Positions 9,701 through 17,934 of a stretch of DNA of 64,000 nucleotides are shown one piece after another. How positions within the stretch are numbered: position 1 is the first letter of the stretch; each line of letters begins with the position of its first letter. The notes under the pieces were generated by a model. It ran no database searches. It had not been told where the DNA came from and worked only from the letters and a program-made list of their open reading frames with translations. This stretch comes from Streptomyces pactum (lineage in GTDB: Bacteria; Actinomycetota; Actinomycetes; Streptomycetales; Streptomycetaceae), in assembly GCF_002005225.1 (NCBI RefSeq), contig NZ_CP019724.1, positions 4,791,501 through 4,855,500 on the forward strand, written 5' to 3'. The position numbers were made by a program, and so were the translations under genes.

Positions 9701-12303
9701 CGGGGCGCATGAGCCGGTCCGGTCGCCTCGACGCCACCGGCATCACCGACCTGACCACCCGGCCCGCGGGCGGCGGTCTGCGCGACTGGGACTTCGTGGA
9801 GACCGTCGGCGATGCCGAGCAGATCCGGGACCTGGCCTTCCGGCTGCTCTCCCAGGCGGCGCGGCGGGGCAGCACGGACAAGCCCGGCGACACCGCGTTC
9901 GAGACGGAGGGCCTGGCCCCGCGCCTGGCGGTCGAGGACCGCTTCAGCCCGCAGGCCGTCACGGCGGCGCTGCGGCAGGGCGTCACCTCGGGCTGGGTGG
10001 TGGCCGGCCTGCGCCACCCCCGGCGGCTCACCGCGCTGGACGGCGCGGTCGGCACCCGGTTCGCACTCACCAACCCCCATGTGCGGCACAAGGCCACCGG
10101 GGCGGGCATGGAGAACATGTCCCTGGGCGGACACCAGGGCTCCGGACAACGGGCGCGGACCACGAGCAGGACCTACTCGGCGGACGCCAGGGGGATGGAG
10201 TCCGGCCAGGACTGGTCGCTGTGGGAGACCGCGGCCTACCGCCGCACCAAGGCGAGGACGGACGCCCGGAGCATGACGCTGAGCGGCACCGTGGAACGCA
10301 ACGCGGTCAACCCGCGCAGCCGCCCCCTCTACCTCGTCCAGTGCGACCTGGCCGTCAGCATGGTCGCCGAGGTCGCGGTCAACGGCTCCGGCCCCTATAC
10401 GGCGGCCAGGAAGCAGACGATCCCGGGCAGCGTCGGCCTCTGGCTGACCGGGGCCCAACTCGCGGCGGCCGGACTGCGGGACCCGGAGGAACGGGAACGC
10501 GAACAGCGGGACGCGCTCGCGCAGATGGGGCCGACCGGACTGTTCGGCTCCGCCGCCCCGGCGGCGGACCAGGGGACGGGCAAGGGCAAGAACACCGGCA
10601 GGGCGGAGGAGCGGGGAGCGGGCCACGGCGACGGCCAGGGCCAGAGCCAGAGCCAGGGCCAGAACCAAGGCCAGGGCCGGAACCGGGGGCAAGGGCAGGA
10701 AGGGGAGCGGGAGCAGGGCACGGAAACGGCCACCACCACGACCACCGCGGCCCCCGCCCCCACACCCCTCCCCGAGCACGCCGGGGACATGCCCGTCGGC
10801 TTCGGCCTGATCGACGAACTGCCCGATTTCGTCCCCCTCCTGAAGCGGCTGCGCTCGGCCGTGGAGGACCGGGGCCTGGCGGCGGACCTGCTGCCGGCGC
10901 ACCGGCTCGACGACCGCTTCGACAACGTGCAGCGGCTGCTGCGCGTCCTGGACCGGGACGGCGCCACCGGCCTGCTCGCCGGCGCCATGGACGGCGGCGT
11001 GCCCGTGGAACTGCTGCGCAACAGCAGCCGGCCCGGCCGCCGGGCGAAGCCGTACTGGGCCGTGTTCCACGTCAGGCGGACCGGGCCCGGTGCGATCGTC
11101 GGGCCGTCCGGTGGCGACCGGGAGATGGAGTACGCGACCGTGGCGGCCGCGCAGCGCGCCGACACCCACCAGGAGAGCCGGTCCGACGGCGTGGGCGGTG
11201 CGCTGACCGGCTCCGAGTCGTCCGGTGAGGCGGCCACCAACCGGAACGGAGGGGTCTTCGGCCCGGCGGCCGGCCGGTCCGCGGCCACGAGCCGGACCGT
11301 GGCCGGGCGCGGCCAGACCGGTCTGCGGGCCATCGTGGGCGACGCGGCGTCGGTGCGGGTACGCGTCCCGGTCCGCGCCGAGCTGGAACTGCGCTCCGCC
11401 GACGGCCGGCTGGCCACCGTCGGCCTCGGCGGCGCACTGGTCCACCGCGCCCTGTCGAAGGACATGGAGGCCCTGGCCGGCATCTCGCCGGTACCGGGGG
11501 AGCGCCGGCCCGGGATGGAGCCGGTGGTCTCGCCGCCCCCGAGCGGCGCGGACCCGGCCGCCCTGCGCGCGTGGCACGCGGCGGGGGCCCGGCTGCCGCT
11601 GGAGGCGCAGGCCAACGGATTCAGGGGCGCGCCCCAGGTGCGGGAGGTGATCGGCCGGGCGATGGCGGCGGCCGACGTGAACACGGGCTTCCGCAAGCCG
11701 GGGAGCGCCGCGCACTACGCACAGGGCGAGGCGGTCTCCACGGAGTGGCTGCTGGCCGCCCTGCCGCTGCTGGTGTCCGGTGGTGCCGAACTGCCGCCCG
11801 TGCACGTCTCCGGCGCCAAGGGCCACGACATCGACTGCGCGCTGCACGCGCGGCTGCTCGACGCCCGGCTCCTGGGCGAGAGCGACGAGATGACGTTCGA
11901 GACGGTGTTCCAGAGCGCGCCGGACGCCTCCCGTCCCGCGGGTGCCGAGCACCGGCAGGCGGCACGGCACGGCCGGTCGGGGGGCTTCTCGGGCGGTGTC
12001 GGCCCGGTACGGGCGGAGCAGTCCGGCATGACCAACGCGCCGGGCGGGGTCGGCGGCGAGGGCGGCGCGGCCGGGACGGTGGGCAACGCGGCCGGCACCG
12101 TCCCGCTCCGCAAGCCCAAGGAGACCTCGGCGCTCGTCCAGTTCACCCTGGAGTTCCGGGCCGTGGCCCGGACCCGTCACCGGCACACCCGGGGGCTGCG
12201 GGGAGCCGAGGCCGCCGTCGGTGTGCGGGACGGCGTCCTGCCGACCCCGGTGGTGATCCGGATGCCGGCGTCCGAGGCGCGCCGGTTCGCCGCGGACGGG
12301 TAG
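6787..12303 (+). CDS. Giant CIS-associated protein A (1,838 aa), paralogue of the gene at 23557-28698
   Basis: Starts at ATG 6787, with CAGGGGC about 7 nt upstream. Residues ~68-90 carry ELLAMQGAAGNSAASRVL, the LLxLQxxAGNxA motif also found in two neighbouring proteins. The rest is a string of beta-rich modules separated by Gly/Gln/Pro linkers. Recurring elements include VRYTVRIRPQ...GTLTMRVP, GRVLLTVEGTG, YLVQCDLAVSMVAEV, VRVPVRAELELRS and LVQFTLEFRAVAR, most followed by a leucine-rich dipeptide region. A Gln/Gly-rich linker sits near residues 1280-1320. There is no signal peptide and no TM segment. Full-length similarity to the other giant includes FDNVQRLLRVLDRDG, EAVSTEWLLAALPLL and the C-terminal TPVVIRMP. 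I recognise no enzyme fold. The context implies a CIS cargo, cargo carrier or accessory factor (inference). Confidence 0.8.
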   Translation: MRGRQDKPGPDGGGTGRAAAVPPPVRSASDGVRSAGAGFAGVAAAGAREPAGGVPLATAAAGSAAALGPRELLAMQGAAGNSAASRVLGNRPAPPPDGSGPPVVARTPLAPIVEEESGSRGDSGSAREPADRVSAPAPKRRGPARSARRNPPVAGRRAGPDATRPGKAMQHPPLVLPPYLRDMTSAGLSTASGLTGHEAVGRAVAAIEGAADADVATVGRELAGRPETFYGHGRVFSVRGSGGAYDVTVSVRPNPGRPGPEPSMYENPEAASPVLPDDLARGAAAAQDGTTKVDQQHSSAATVVTDATRSRQAGLTGGGTVLVPTPAPAVWAGAQLAAGLALRSDHDVHSTRTVSEPRVLRSSGGTVRALRHVRYTVRIRPQGPYGTERVASADGTLTMRVPHEHLVPRGTVRPDPGPALTGEQQKDVRQATSLAVVGVETPGAPHGGGGGLFDAVNSVLHPQAAAPGSADRTRLYEATGAATILQDLPRLLTGWVASEDLSAGAAGAESAYRMRADIVSLAPAWQAGQTQLRTHQQAQHGAGASMGKGMSGVAGAGPALGLGAPGAGPAVRFKGMPAASFRRMRFASADQTAATRQGAEVRGDKALYLGRVLLTVEGTGPAAPRHTRTPGGRSVRHTLDAWISMRAEEARHLGLPLPAAMEPGELYTKADRERPDGTPETNADGTPRKAERHLPFGAMGSSAALTHLDTRPLIDVLERLFATNPELAGYLPPFGEQATGRVARADAEAQRRNYRELVTVLSETNLRANKDQLLSAGVPVRLRRKAALRSDDVQIRVRGRIGALTYLGDTPDWLVRSSSGVGSSGQTGGVTARKAGVQGGVRATLVPGALSAQVAAEAALESSRSAQGGPVTRTDSLNSGDVSTSTFGTSLSLAVHVTMTSRERTGKRAVTPGRPGRHQPVAEVIASSDDRTGEDNPLRELSEQRQDVRLSAPTATTLDDDAHEKLTRRRGAGRMSRSGRLDATGITDLTTRPAGGGLRDWDFVETVGDAEQIRDLAFRLLSQAARRGSTDKPGDTAFETEGLAPRLAVEDRFSPQAVTAALRQGVTSGWVVAGLRHPRRLTALDGAVGTRFALTNPHVRHKATGAGMENMSLGGHQGSGQRARTTSRTYSADARGMESGQDWSLWETAAYRRTKARTDARSMTLSGTVERNAVNPRSRPLYLVQCDLAVSMVAEVAVNGSGPYTAARKQTIPGSVGLWLTGAQLAAAGLRDPEEREREQRDALAQMGPTGLFGSAAPAADQGTGKGKNTGRAEERGAGHGDGQGQSQSQGQNQGQGRNRGQGQEGEREQGTETATTTTTAAPAPTPLPEHAGDMPVGFGLIDELPDFVPLLKRLRSAVEDRGLAADLLPAHRLDDRFDNVQRLLRVLDRDGATGLLAGAMDGGVPVELLRNSSRPGRRAKPYWAVFHVRRTGPGAIVGPSGGDREMEYATVAAAQRADTHQESRSDGVGGALTGSESSGEAATNRNGGVFGPAAGRSAATSRTVAGRGQTGLRAIVGDAASVRVRVPVRAELELRSADGRLATVGLGGALVHRALSKDMEALAGISPVPGERRPGMEPVVSPPPSGADPAALRAWHAAGARLPLEAQANGFRGAPQVREVIGRAMAAADVNTGFRKPGSAAHYAQGEAVSTEWLLAALPLLVSGGAELPPVHVSGAKGHDIDCALHARLLDARLLGESDEMTFETVFQSAPDASRPAGAEHRQAARHGRSGGFSGGVGPVRAEQSGMTNAPGGVGGEGGAAGTVGNAAGTVPLRKPKETSALVQFTLEFRAVARTRHRHTRGLRGAEAAVGVRDGVLPTPVVIRMPASEARRFAADG

Positions 12304-12422
12304 GCCCGGCCGGCCGGTGCCGCCCCGGTCGTTGCCCTCGTCGCTGCCCTCGTGGACCTGTCGGAGGCAGGGGTGCTCCGGTAAGGCTGGATGGTCAACC
12401 GTCCGGTGTCGAAGGGAGCGTC

Positions 12423-13907
12423 GTGCGCGCGCACGGAACGCGGAGCCGATCGTCCGACGAGCGGGACGCGGCGACCCGCCAGGTGGCGGCGCCGAGCGCG
12501 CCCGTCCAGCGGATGCTGACCCTCCAGCGCCTGGCGGGGAACGCGGCCGTGGCCCGGTCCGTCGAGGCGGAGCGGCATCAGCACGGCCCGGGGTGCGGGC
12601 ACACCGGCCCGGCCGTGCAGCGCCGGGAGGCCGCCCCGCACGAGCACGGGCCCGGCTGCGGTCACGCAGGGGTGGAGGACACCGGCCCGACGGCCCAGCG
12701 CAGCCTCCTCGACGCCGCCAGGAACACGCCGAGCACGTCGCTCCCCGGGGCCTTCCTCGCCAAGGCGAAGCCGTTCTTCCAGAACGACCGGCTCTCCGAG
12801 GGGCGCGTGCACGACAATCCGATAGCTCAGCGCGCCACCGCGGCGCTGGGCGCCGAGGCCATGACGGTCGGCAAGCACATCTTCCTCGGTCCGAAGGCCG
12901 TCGGTAACACGAAGACCCTCGTCCACGAGGCCAGCCACCTCGACAAGAACATCAGGGGCATCCCCGAGACGGGCAACGACCACGGTGGCGGCCTCACCGT
13001 CACGGACCCCGGGCAGGGCTCGGAGCGGGCGGCGGACACCGACAGCGACGCCTTCATGTCCGGGGCCGGCACCGCCCCGTCCGTCGTCGCCCAGCGACGG
13101 GTCGCGGGGAACGCGGACGACGCGGACACGGCCGTCCAGCGCAGCACGGGCGGCAGGGGTGGCACCGACACGGTGCAGCGGGCGGGGGACGACGCGCTGC
13201 GCGCTGCCCGGAACCCGGCGGAGATGATCGCCGCCCTGGAGAAGTCGGGCCACTCCAAGGACGACGCCTGGGAGCTGATGCGATACATGGGAAAGCAGCA
13301 GTTCCCCGCCGGCGAGGGCCAGACGGACTTCGACATGCTTTCCCACATCAAGGACGTGGAGAAGCACAAGATCTCCGCTGTCCGCAAGACGGGGTCCCAG
13401 GGTCTGCTGGCCAAGCGGTGGACGATCCGCCACTACACGGGCGACGACCCGAAGAACCCGCCGACCTTCCGGGACATCATGTCGACGTACGACAACGCGA
13501 AGGCCGGAGGGGTGAGCGCGAACACGAACGTCGCGGACTGGCGCTCGCTGGGCAACATCAAGTTCTCGTTCTACCTGGTGGCCGTCGACGGCAAGGTGCC
13601 CGACCGCAACTGGCTCAACAACAAGCACTGGTACGCGGAGTGGGACCTGGACAGCATCGAGGACTGCTGGGTCTCCGCGGACCTGCTGGAGCGAATGAAC
13701 AAGGACATGGACGCGGACGGAGCCCGGGAGGCGCTCAAGGGAGCCCACGCGTTCAGGGGTTCCGGCACGAAGCTGAAGGAACTGCTGGCGGCCTCGGCGT
13801 TCGGAGCGGGCAACGAACCGGCGGCGGCACTGGACACCGCGATCGGCGGAGCCTTCGAACTCAAGGTGCCCAACGGTCTGCGGGTCAGCGAGTGGCACCA
13901 CAGGTGA
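12423..13907 (+). CDS. DUF4157/eCIS-core-like protein, candidate CIS effector
   Basis: A 494-aa protein from GTG 12423, with GAAGGGAG upstream. The domain order is: PVQRMLTLQRLAGNAAVAR (residues ~27-46); two metal-ligand-like copies of HGPGCGH within ~35 residues; and an eCIS-core-like segment, GRVHDNPIAQRATAALGAEA then TVGKHIFLGP then LVHEASHL, with HEASH near residues 168-172. That segment matches the DUF4157 pattern, whose HExxH resembles a zincin. Then come several VQR/AQR motifs, and a distinct C-terminal domain (~residues 300-494) containing WTIRHYTGDD and KFSFYLVAVDGK. The RHYT element recalls ADP-ribosyltransferase-type toxins, but the other ART residues are not clear to me. DUF4157 proteins are known markers of eCIS cargo. 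The toxin call is inference. Confidence 0.8.
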   Translation: MRAHGTRSRSSDERDAATRQVAAPSAPVQRMLTLQRLAGNAAVARSVEAERHQHGPGCGHTGPAVQRREAAPHEHGPGCGHAGVEDTGPTAQRSLLDAARNTPSTSLPGAFLAKAKPFFQNDRLSEGRVHDNPIAQRATAALGAEAMTVGKHIFLGPKAVGNTKTLVHEASHLDKNIRGIPETGNDHGGGLTVTDPGQGSERAADTDSDAFMSGAGTAPSVVAQRRVAGNADDADTAVQRSTGGRGGTDTVQRAGDDALRAARNPAEMIAALEKSGHSKDDAWELMRYMGKQQFPAGEGQTDFDMLSHIKDVEKHKISAVRKTGSQGLLAKRWTIRHYTGDDPKNPPTFRDIMSTYDNAKAGGVSANTNVADWRSLGNIKFSFYLVAVDGKVPDRNWLNNKHWYAEWDLDSIEDCWVSADLLERMNKDMDADGAREALKGAHAFRGSGTKLKELLAASAFGAGNEPAAALDTAIGGAFELKVPNGLRVSEWHHR

Positions 13908-13954
13908 GAGCGGTCCGCGCGGGGACGTGAGGGCATGCGGTCCGGCCCCGGGCG

Positions 13955-14038
13955 GCCACCGAGCCCGCGGACTGGCGGTACTTCGGCGGCGAGACGGGTG
14001 AGGAGCTCCGGCTCGAGGCCGTCCGGTTCACCGTGTGA
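13955..14038 (+). pseudogene. Possible 3' remnant of a lost gene
   Basis: Between the eCIS-core-like gene and the lectin gene, one frame reads ATEPADWRYFGGETGEELRL and ends EAVRFTV at TGA 14036-14038, with a strong third-position GC bias. There is no start codon or Shine-Dalgarno sequence for it. It may be a gene C terminus left by rearrangement, or chance. I do not recognise the family. Confidence 0.25.
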
Positions 14039-14112
14039 CCGGGTCCGCCGGGGCAACCCGGTCTGCCCGAGCGACTCCTGACGTGACATCGACGCCCCCG
14101 TAGCGTCGGTGT

Positions 14113-15561
14113 GTGAGCCTTTGGACTTCCCTCGAGCCCGCGTCCGCCACCGTCGACCCCGGCAGCAGCACGCGTGTGCGGCTGCGGGTGCGCAATACCG
14201 GTGATGTCGTCGACGAGTACCGGTTCGAGCCCGTGGGGGACGTGGCGCCGTGGACGACGGTGGAGCCGCAGACCTTGCGGTTGTATCCGGGGACGACGGG
14301 GACGGTCGAGTTGACGTTCGCGCCGCCGCGTACGCCGGATGCGGCGGCGGGTCCGAATCCGTATGCGGTGCGGATCACGCCGACGGAGCATCCGGACGCG
14401 GTGACGGTTCCGGAGGGGAACCTGACGATCACCCCGTTCACGGAGGTGCGGGCGGAGTTGGTGCCGCCGACGGTGAAGGGCCGGTTCCGGGGGCGGCCCC
14501 GGCTGGCGGTGGACAACCTCGGCAATACGAAGGTGACGGCGTCGGTCGCGGGCAGTGATGCCGGGGATCATCTGTCGTACGAGATTCGTCCGGGGAATGT
14601 GCAGATCGAGCCGGGTCGTGCGGCGTTCGTGGAGGCGACGCTGAAGCCGCGGCAGATCATCTGGTTCGGTTCGAAGGAGGAGCGGCCGTACTCGTTGGCG
14701 GTGCGGCGGTCGGGGGTCGAGCCGGACGAGGTGGAGGGGACGTATGTCCAGCGGGGGTTCCTGCCCGGGTGGATCGCGGCGTTCTTCGGTATCGCGCTGG
14801 CGTTGACGATCGCGTTCGTGATGATCTGGATCGCTTACAAGCCGCAGGTCCGCACGAGTGCGACGGAGCAGATCGAGCAGGCGGGCAGTGCGTTGGCGCC
14901 GAGTCCGTCCGCCAGCGCACAGGCGCTGCCCAGCGCGGCCGAGTCGGCTCCGGAGGTACCCGAGGCGCCCGAACAGCCGGCCTCCGAGGAACCCGAGACC
15001 GACGCCGGCGCGGGTGGCGGCGGTGGTGGCGGTGGCGGTGGCGGGGCGTCCAAGAAGCCCGTGGAGAAGAAGTCCGTGGTGCCCGCCGAGAACGTCCTGC
15101 TGCGCAACACCACCAGCGACATGTGCGCCGAACTCCCCGGGCGGGAGAAGGGGAAGATCAACGGGCCCGTCCAGCAGGCCGTCTGCGACGAGACCGACGG
15201 GGACAACCAGATCTGGGACCTCGAGGTGAAGTACGAGAAGGGCGGCCCCGGCGGGGCGGCTCTCTTCCAGATCCGGAACGTCAAGGACAAGCTCTGCATG
15301 GACCTGGGCGACTACGGTGCCCGGCCCGTCGGAACGCCCGTCGCCGAGTTCCACTGCGACGGCACGACCGCCGACAACCAGCTCTGGTGGGTCGACAAGC
15401 AGCAGAGCGGCGACTACTGGATCCGCAACTTCGCCAGCAACAACAAGTGCCTGGACATCGACGGCGCCAACAACGGCGGCCTCTTCGCCCAACTGACGAT
15501 CTTCAACTGCACCAACTCCGACGACCAGGAGTGGAAGATCATCCGGCTGGACAAGGACTGA
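14113..15561 (+). CDS. Ig-like/transmembrane/ricin-B lectin membrane protein of the CIS locus
   Basis: A 482-aa protein from GTG 14113 without a signal peptide. Residues 1-~215 form two Ig-like beta domains (TVDPGSSTRVRLRVRNTGD; ATLKPRQIIWFG). One membrane helix follows at ~219-243 (GWIAAFFGIALALTIAFVMI), then KPQVR. Next is a Pro/Ala/Glu linker with a run of ten glycines (~302-311) and a C-terminal ricin-type beta-trefoil (~330-480) with repeated QIWDL, NQLWWV and QEWKI signatures. The likely topology is N-in, C-out: a cytoplasmic domain able to touch the particle and an extracellular sugar-binding domain. Streptomyces CIS particles are cytoplasmic and need a membrane partner to fire. This protein is a structural candidate for that role, but I cannot say whether it is the published CisA. 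Confidence 0.8.
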   Translation: MSLWTSLEPASATVDPGSSTRVRLRVRNTGDVVDEYRFEPVGDVAPWTTVEPQTLRLYPGTTGTVELTFAPPRTPDAAAGPNPYAVRITPTEHPDAVTVPEGNLTITPFTEVRAELVPPTVKGRFRGRPRLAVDNLGNTKVTASVAGSDAGDHLSYEIRPGNVQIEPGRAAFVEATLKPRQIIWFGSKEERPYSLAVRRSGVEPDEVEGTYVQRGFLPGWIAAFFGIALALTIAFVMIWIAYKPQVRTSATEQIEQAGSALAPSPSASAQALPSAAESAPEVPEAPEQPASEEPETDAGAGGGGGGGGGGGASKKPVEKKSVVPAENVLLRNTTSDMCAELPGREKGKINGPVQQAVCDETDGDNQIWDLEVKYEKGGPGGAALFQIRNVKDKLCMDLGDYGARPVGTPVAEFHCDGTTADNQLWWVDKQQSGDYWIRNFASNNKCLDIDGANNGGLFAQLTIFNCTNSDDQEWKIIRLDKD

Positions 15562-15683
15562 CGGACGGGCAAGGGCTGACGGACGGGCAAGGGCTGACGG
15601 ACGGGCAAGGGCTGACGGACGGGCAAGGGCCGCCGGTCGGGCACGGACTGACAGCCGGCCAAGGACTGACAGCCGGCCGAGGA
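15558..15683 (+). repeat. 18-bp tandem repeat, about 7 units, filling a convergent gap
   Basis: Four perfect copies of CTGACGGACGGGCAAGGG (15558-15629) are followed by three diverged copies to 15683. The array begins in the stop codon of the lectin gene and ends 7 nt before the stop of the ATPase gene, so it makes up nearly the whole convergent intergenic region. Confidence 0.9.
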
Positions 15684-15690
15684 CCGACGG

Positions 15691-17934
15691 TCACCAGCCG
15701 CCTTCGCCGGGCACCAGCCGCCCGGCCTTGCGGTACTCGCGGCGGGCGCCCTCCAGGAGGTCGCCCGCCGTCACGCGGTCCCCGCGTCCGGCGGCGAGGT
15801 AGGCGGCGGTGACCACCGCGCTGCGGATCGACCCGCCGGCCAGCTCGAAGTCCCGGGCCAGCGGCGCCGGGTCGATGCCGTCGGCGGACGGGACGTGCGA
15901 CAGGCCGTGCCGCCACAGCGCCAGCCGCTGGCCGGCGTCCGGGAACGGGAAGTCGACCACCAGGTCCAGGCGCCGGGTGAAGGCCTCGTCGATGTTGGCC
16001 CGCAGGTTGGTGGTGAGCAGGGCGATGCCGTCGAAGGACTCCAGGCGCTGGAGCAGGTAGGCGCTCTCCATGTTGGCGTACCGGTCGTGCGAGTCCTTGA
16101 CCTCGGAGCGCTTGCCGAAGACGGCGTCGGCCTCGTCGAAGAGGAGCACGGCGTCGGTGCGGTCGGCCTCCGTGAAGATCCGCTCCAGGTTCTTCTCGGT
16201 CTCGCCGACGTACTTGTCCACGATCGACGACAACTGGACGACGTAGAGGTCGAGCCCCAGGTCGGCCGCGACCACCTCCGCCGACAGGGTCTTGCCGGTG
16301 CCGGACTCGCCCGCGAACAGGCCGAGGACGCCCCGGCCGCGCCCGCCGCCCGCGCTGAGCCGCCAGTCGCCGAGGACGCGGTCGCGGTGGCGGGCGCGCA
16401 GGGCGAGTTCGCGGAGCTGGACGAGGGGCGCTTCGGGCAGGACCAGGTCCCGCCAGTCCACGGCGGGACGGATACGCCGCGCGTGGCTCTCCAGGCCGGA
16501 GGCCGACTGGCGGCGCGCCGCGAGCCGGACGTGGTCGGCGGTGACCGGGCCGCCGTCGAAGGCGGCGAGGGCGCGGGCGGCGTGCGCGGCGCGCTGGATC
16601 CGGTCGCCGCCCAGGCGGTAGGGGGCGACCGCGGTGGCCAGGTCGAACCCGTCGGCGTCCGGGCCCAGCGCCGCCTGCCAGGCGGCCGTTCCACCGGCCC
16701 GGCGGCCCGGCGCGTCCAGGACCAGCGGGTCGGCCGGGGACCAGTGCGGGTCGTAGGGGCGGGGATCCGTCAGCAGCACGGTCACGTCCATCGCCGCGGT
16801 CAGCGCCCGCACCAGCGGGCCCGGCCGGTCGGGCAGGCCGGACACCACGACGGCCCGGCCACTGAGGCGTGCCTCGCGCAGCAGCTCCGGGACGTCGTCC
16901 TCGGGTGCCGAGCAGCACAGCGCGTCGAGTCCCGCCGCGCGCAGGACGGAGGCGAGGGCGGCCAGGCCGTCCCCCTCACGCTGTTCGCGCAGGTAGACGG
17001 TGAGTGGTCCGTCGTGCAGACGGGCGGCCAGGCGGCGCACGAAGCCCTCGGCAGCGGGGCCCGCCGGCAACGGCTCCGGCATCGGGTGCAGCCGGCCGAG
17101 GAGCGCGGCGTCCGGGGTGTCGTCACCGAGCAGATGGCCGGCCAGCCGGTCCGGGACCCGCAACGAGCGGGTGAGGAAGGGCCGCTCCGGCTCCTCGACC
17201 TCCAGCAGACCGAGGGCGCGCAGCGGTGCCGAGGCGTGGAAACGGGCGCGGACCGCCGCCAGGTGGGCGGGCACCCCGCACAGGTCGAGCGCGAGGCTCA
17301 CGGTGGCGCGGCGGCGGCTCACGTCGTCGTTGAGGTAGCCGTAGAGCGGCTCGAAGGTGCGGTCGACGTCGGGGGCGAGGGCGGTGAGCAGGACGGCGGC
17401 GTCCAGCTCGGTCAGCCCCGTCCGCCCGGCCAGCAGCGCCAGCCGGTCACCGGGACCGGCCGGGTCGGCCGCGGACACGTGCGGAGGGGCGCCTCCGAGG
17501 GCTTCGGCGGTCTCCAAGTCGTCGGCGGAGGGCCAGGTGCGGAGCAGGTGGTGTACGGCGTCGTCGGACAGGTACAGGCCGCGCAGCGGGTCGTCGGCCG
17601 TGGGATCGGTGGCGGCGCGGTGCTCGACCAGCGCGGTCACCCGCCCCCGCAGGGCGGCGAGGCGGGCGAGCAGCGCGTGGGCGGGACCGTCGTACGCGTC
17701 CTGCGCGTCCTGCGCGTCCTGCGCGTCCTGCGAGTCGTAAGAGTCGTATGAGTCGTGGGCGTTCTGCGAGGCGTGCGGGTTCTGCGAGGCGTGCGGGTTC
17801 TGCGAGTCGTGGGCGTCAGGCGAGTCGTACGGGTCCGGCGAGTCCGGCGAGGCGTGCGGGTTCCGTGAGTCGTACGGGTCGAACGACGGGGAGCCGGGTA
17901 CGGCCGCCGGCGTCTCCTCGGCGGAGGCGCTCAC
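15691..17934 (-). CDS. AAA+ ATPase of the CIS (Afp15/Pvc15-like)
   Basis: A 747-aa protein with a C-terminal AAA+ module: Walker A GESGTGKT (~542-549), Walker B LLFDEADA (~596-603), a TTNLRANIDEAFTRRLD sensor/arginine-finger region, and a C-terminal helical lid. The middle (~90-500) is the helical N domain usual for eCIS ATPases (LTELDAAVLLTALAPDVDRTF). In Afp/PVC systems this ATPase is needed for assembly or cargo loading. The first ~85 residues are an Asp/Ser/Asn/Gln/Ala/Tyr low-complexity tail built from short DNA repeats, probably disordered and absent from canonical members. ATG 17934 overlaps the DUF4255 stop by 4 nt, so the two are co-translated. Confidence 0.93.
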   Translation of the reverse strand: MSASAEETPAAVPGSPSFDPYDSRNPHASPDSPDPYDSPDAHDSQNPHASQNPHASQNAHDSYDSYDSQDAQDAQDAQDAYDGPAHALLARLAALRGRVTALVEHRAATDPTADDPLRGLYLSDDAVHHLLRTWPSADDLETAEALGGAPPHVSAADPAGPGDRLALLAGRTGLTELDAAVLLTALAPDVDRTFEPLYGYLNDDVSRRRATVSLALDLCGVPAHLAAVRARFHASAPLRALGLLEVEEPERPFLTRSLRVPDRLAGHLLGDDTPDAALLGRLHPMPEPLPAGPAAEGFVRRLAARLHDGPLTVYLREQREGDGLAALASVLRAAGLDALCCSAPEDDVPELLREARLSGRAVVVSGLPDRPGPLVRALTAAMDVTVLLTDPRPYDPHWSPADPLVLDAPGRRAGGTAAWQAALGPDADGFDLATAVAPYRLGGDRIQRAAHAARALAAFDGGPVTADHVRLAARRQSASGLESHARRIRPAVDWRDLVLPEAPLVQLRELALRARHRDRVLGDWRLSAGGGRGRGVLGLFAGESGTGKTLSAEVVAADLGLDLYVVQLSSIVDKYVGETEKNLERIFTEADRTDAVLLFDEADAVFGKRSEVKDSHDRYANMESAYLLQRLESFDGIALLTTNLRANIDEAFTRRLDLVVDFPFPDAGQRLALWRHGLSHVPSADGIDPAPLARDFELAGGSIRSAVVTAAYLAAGRGDRVTAGDLLEGARREYRKAGRLVPGEGGW
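17697..17880 (-). repeat. Coding minisatellite in the ATPase N terminus
   Basis: Short units of 9 nt (GCGTCCTGC repeated on the plus strand at 17697-17733), then longer related units, encode DAQ, DSY and NPHASQ repeats in frame. The array is likely length-variable between strains. It does not reach the folded ATPase domains. Confidence 0.8.
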
